64,000 bases of DNA, taken from positions 1 through 64,000 of the forward strand of contig NZ_JAKKFD010000019.1 in assembly GCF_022229005.1 (NCBI RefSeq), read 5' to 3'. Shown here piece by piece: positions 63,215 to 64,000 of this stretch. Both the position numbers and the translations under genes were made by a program. A model generated the notes under the pieces. It ran no database searches. It was not told where the DNA came from and worked only from the letters and a program-made list of their open reading frames with translations. The first letter of the stretch is position 1, and each line of letters starts with the position of its first letter. This DNA is from Micromonospora trifolii. Lineage in GTDB: Bacteria > Actinomycetota > Actinomycetes > Mycobacteriales > Micromonosporaceae.

Positions 63215-64000
63215 ATGGAGGACAAGTCGGTGTGGTCACGGCGCGGCTTTCTGGGAGCGGGAGTGGGGGTGCTCGGCGCGGCCGGTCTGGCCGCGTGCGG
63301 GGACAGCTCCGAATCGCCCAGCAAAGTGCAGCCGGAGGTTCCGCAGGAGCTGATCGACGCCGCGGCGGCGATGAAGGGCTCCTCAATGGGCATGCTGTCG
63401 CAGAAGCTCTACTCGACGGCGGCGAACGAGGCCCTGGACGGCTCGATCAAGAAGTTCGCCGACAGCACCGGGACGAAGATCGAGAACAGTCTGGTCCAGG
63501 CCGACGCCGGTGACGTGGTGGCCAAGATCGACGCCGAGGTCAAGGGCGGGGTGGCCCGTGACCTGGCGTTCATGACCGACTCGCGGTTCGTCGCGCAGTT
63601 CCAGGCGTTGGGCGACCTGGAGGACGTGACCGACGTCGTCCAGGCGCTGACCGCCAAGTACGGCGAACCCTGCGCCGAGGCCAAGAACTTCTGCGTCTTC
63701 GACGGCAAGTGGTTCGCCATCCCGTACCACTTCATCGGGATCGGGTCGTTCCTGCGCAAGGACTGGATGCAGGACAAGGGCATCTCCCCCAAGGACATCT
63801 ACAGCTGGGAGGAGCTGCGGGACCTGTGCCTGGAGATCTCCGATCCGGCCAAGCGCCGGTTCGGCTGGGGCATGACTGTTAACCGGTCCGGTGACGGCAA
63901 CGGAATGATCGAGGCGCTGATCAACGCCTACGGCGGGTCGATCGCCTCCAACGATGGCCGGAAGGTCACGTTCAACTCCCCGGAGACGGTGCAGGCGGTG
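63215..64000 (+). CDS. Sugar ABC transporter substrate-binding lipoprotein (cut by window end)
   Basis: 262 residues visible, no stop before the window end. Twin-arginine and lipoprotein signal in one: SRRGFLGAGVGVLGAAGLAA followed by Cys, so the protein should be exported folded through Tat and lipid-anchored. The rest looks like the first lobe of a family 1 solute-binding protein (extracellular sugar binding), with SLVQADAGDVVAKIDAEVKG and WAIPYHFIGIG-like segments. GGAGG lies nine bases upstream of ATG. Permease genes presumably follow outside the window, and the IclR regulator upstream is the likely controller. Confidence 0.9.
   Translation, partial: MEDKSVWSRRGFLGAGVGVLGAAGLAACGDSSESPSKVQPEVPQELIDAAAAMKGSSMGMLSQKLYSTAANEALDGSIKKFADSTGTKIENSLVQADAGDVVAKIDAEVKGGVARDLAFMTDSRFVAQFQALGDLEDVTDVVQALTAKYGEPCAEAKNFCVFDGKWFAIPYHFIGIGSFLRKDWMQDKGISPKDIYSWEELRDLCLEISDPAKRRFGWGMTVNRSGDGNGMIEALINAYGGSIASNDGRKVTFNSPETVQAV

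Overview
The window looks like a chromosomal segment of a high-GC actinomycete, most likely a Micromonospora-type member of the Micromonosporaceae. The signs are very high GC with many GTG and some TTG starts, paired XRE/DUF397 genes, a BldC homologue, a TIGR03086 (maleylpyruvate isomerase-like) protein, UbiX/UbiA/UbiD genes of the kind used in the futalosine menaquinone route, and dense SpoIIE/STAS/anti-sigma signalling. Species assignment is inference. No rRNA, CRISPR array or intact mobile element was seen.

Layout. 1-7.5 kb: Pro/Thr-rich exported or membrane proteins, a DEAD-box RNA helicase with a repetitive Gly-Asp-Arg-Pro tail, a glycolipid-binding-domain protein, a PLP-dependent cysteine synthase-family enzyme whose 3' end lies in a 27-bp tandem array, an SDR and an Lrp/AsnC regulator. 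7.7-12.4 kb: bldC, then ubiX-, ubiA- and ubiD-like genes (mqnM/mqnP/mqnL candidates) interrupted by a class I terpene synthase on the other strand. 12.6-16.3 kb: an epoxide-hydrolase-like enzyme, an AhpD-like protein divergent from a MarR regulator, and an XRE/DUF397 pair. 16.3-22.3 kb: a tightly coupled operon hemL - phosphatase - resA - ccdA - resB - resC for heme and cytochrome c maturation, with four consecutive 1-nt TGATG overlaps.

22.4-30.1 kb is a first signalling block: a STAS protein, a response regulator coupled to a giant soluble poly-HAMP hybrid histidine kinase, and a divergent HATPase-GAF-SpoIIE phosphatase. 30.1-38.9 kb holds a GlcE-like FAD oxidase with a LexA-like box at its start, an S9 peptidase, a PadR-controlled ABC exporter, a TIGR03086 protein and an AraC regulator. 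38.9-45.0 kb is the most striking region: a complete stressosome operon (rsbR-rsbS-rsbT-rsbX-like) that runs directly into a histidine kinase with an apparently degenerate RsbT-like N-terminus and a response regulator with a SpoIIE phosphatase output, plus a divergent anti-sigma-factor antagonist.

45-59.6 kb: MFS transporter/GntR pair, mscL, an SOS-box small protein, BenE transporter with a divergent XRE-cupin regulator, a PP2C phosphatase, a second PadR-ABC system, an Eis-like acetyltransferase, a ZIP transporter, a beta-helix lipoprotein, an epimerase and a third PadR module. 59.8-64 kb: tRNA-Lys followed by an AT-richer stretch with a transposase remnant and an ATPase/DUF234-like protein (a possible small island), then an IclR regulator and the start of a sugar ABC transporter operon, cut by the window end.

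Two families of dispersed intergenic palindromes occur: a 75-bp GATC-bounded element (three copies, each exactly 75 bp) and a 60-bp element (two copies).
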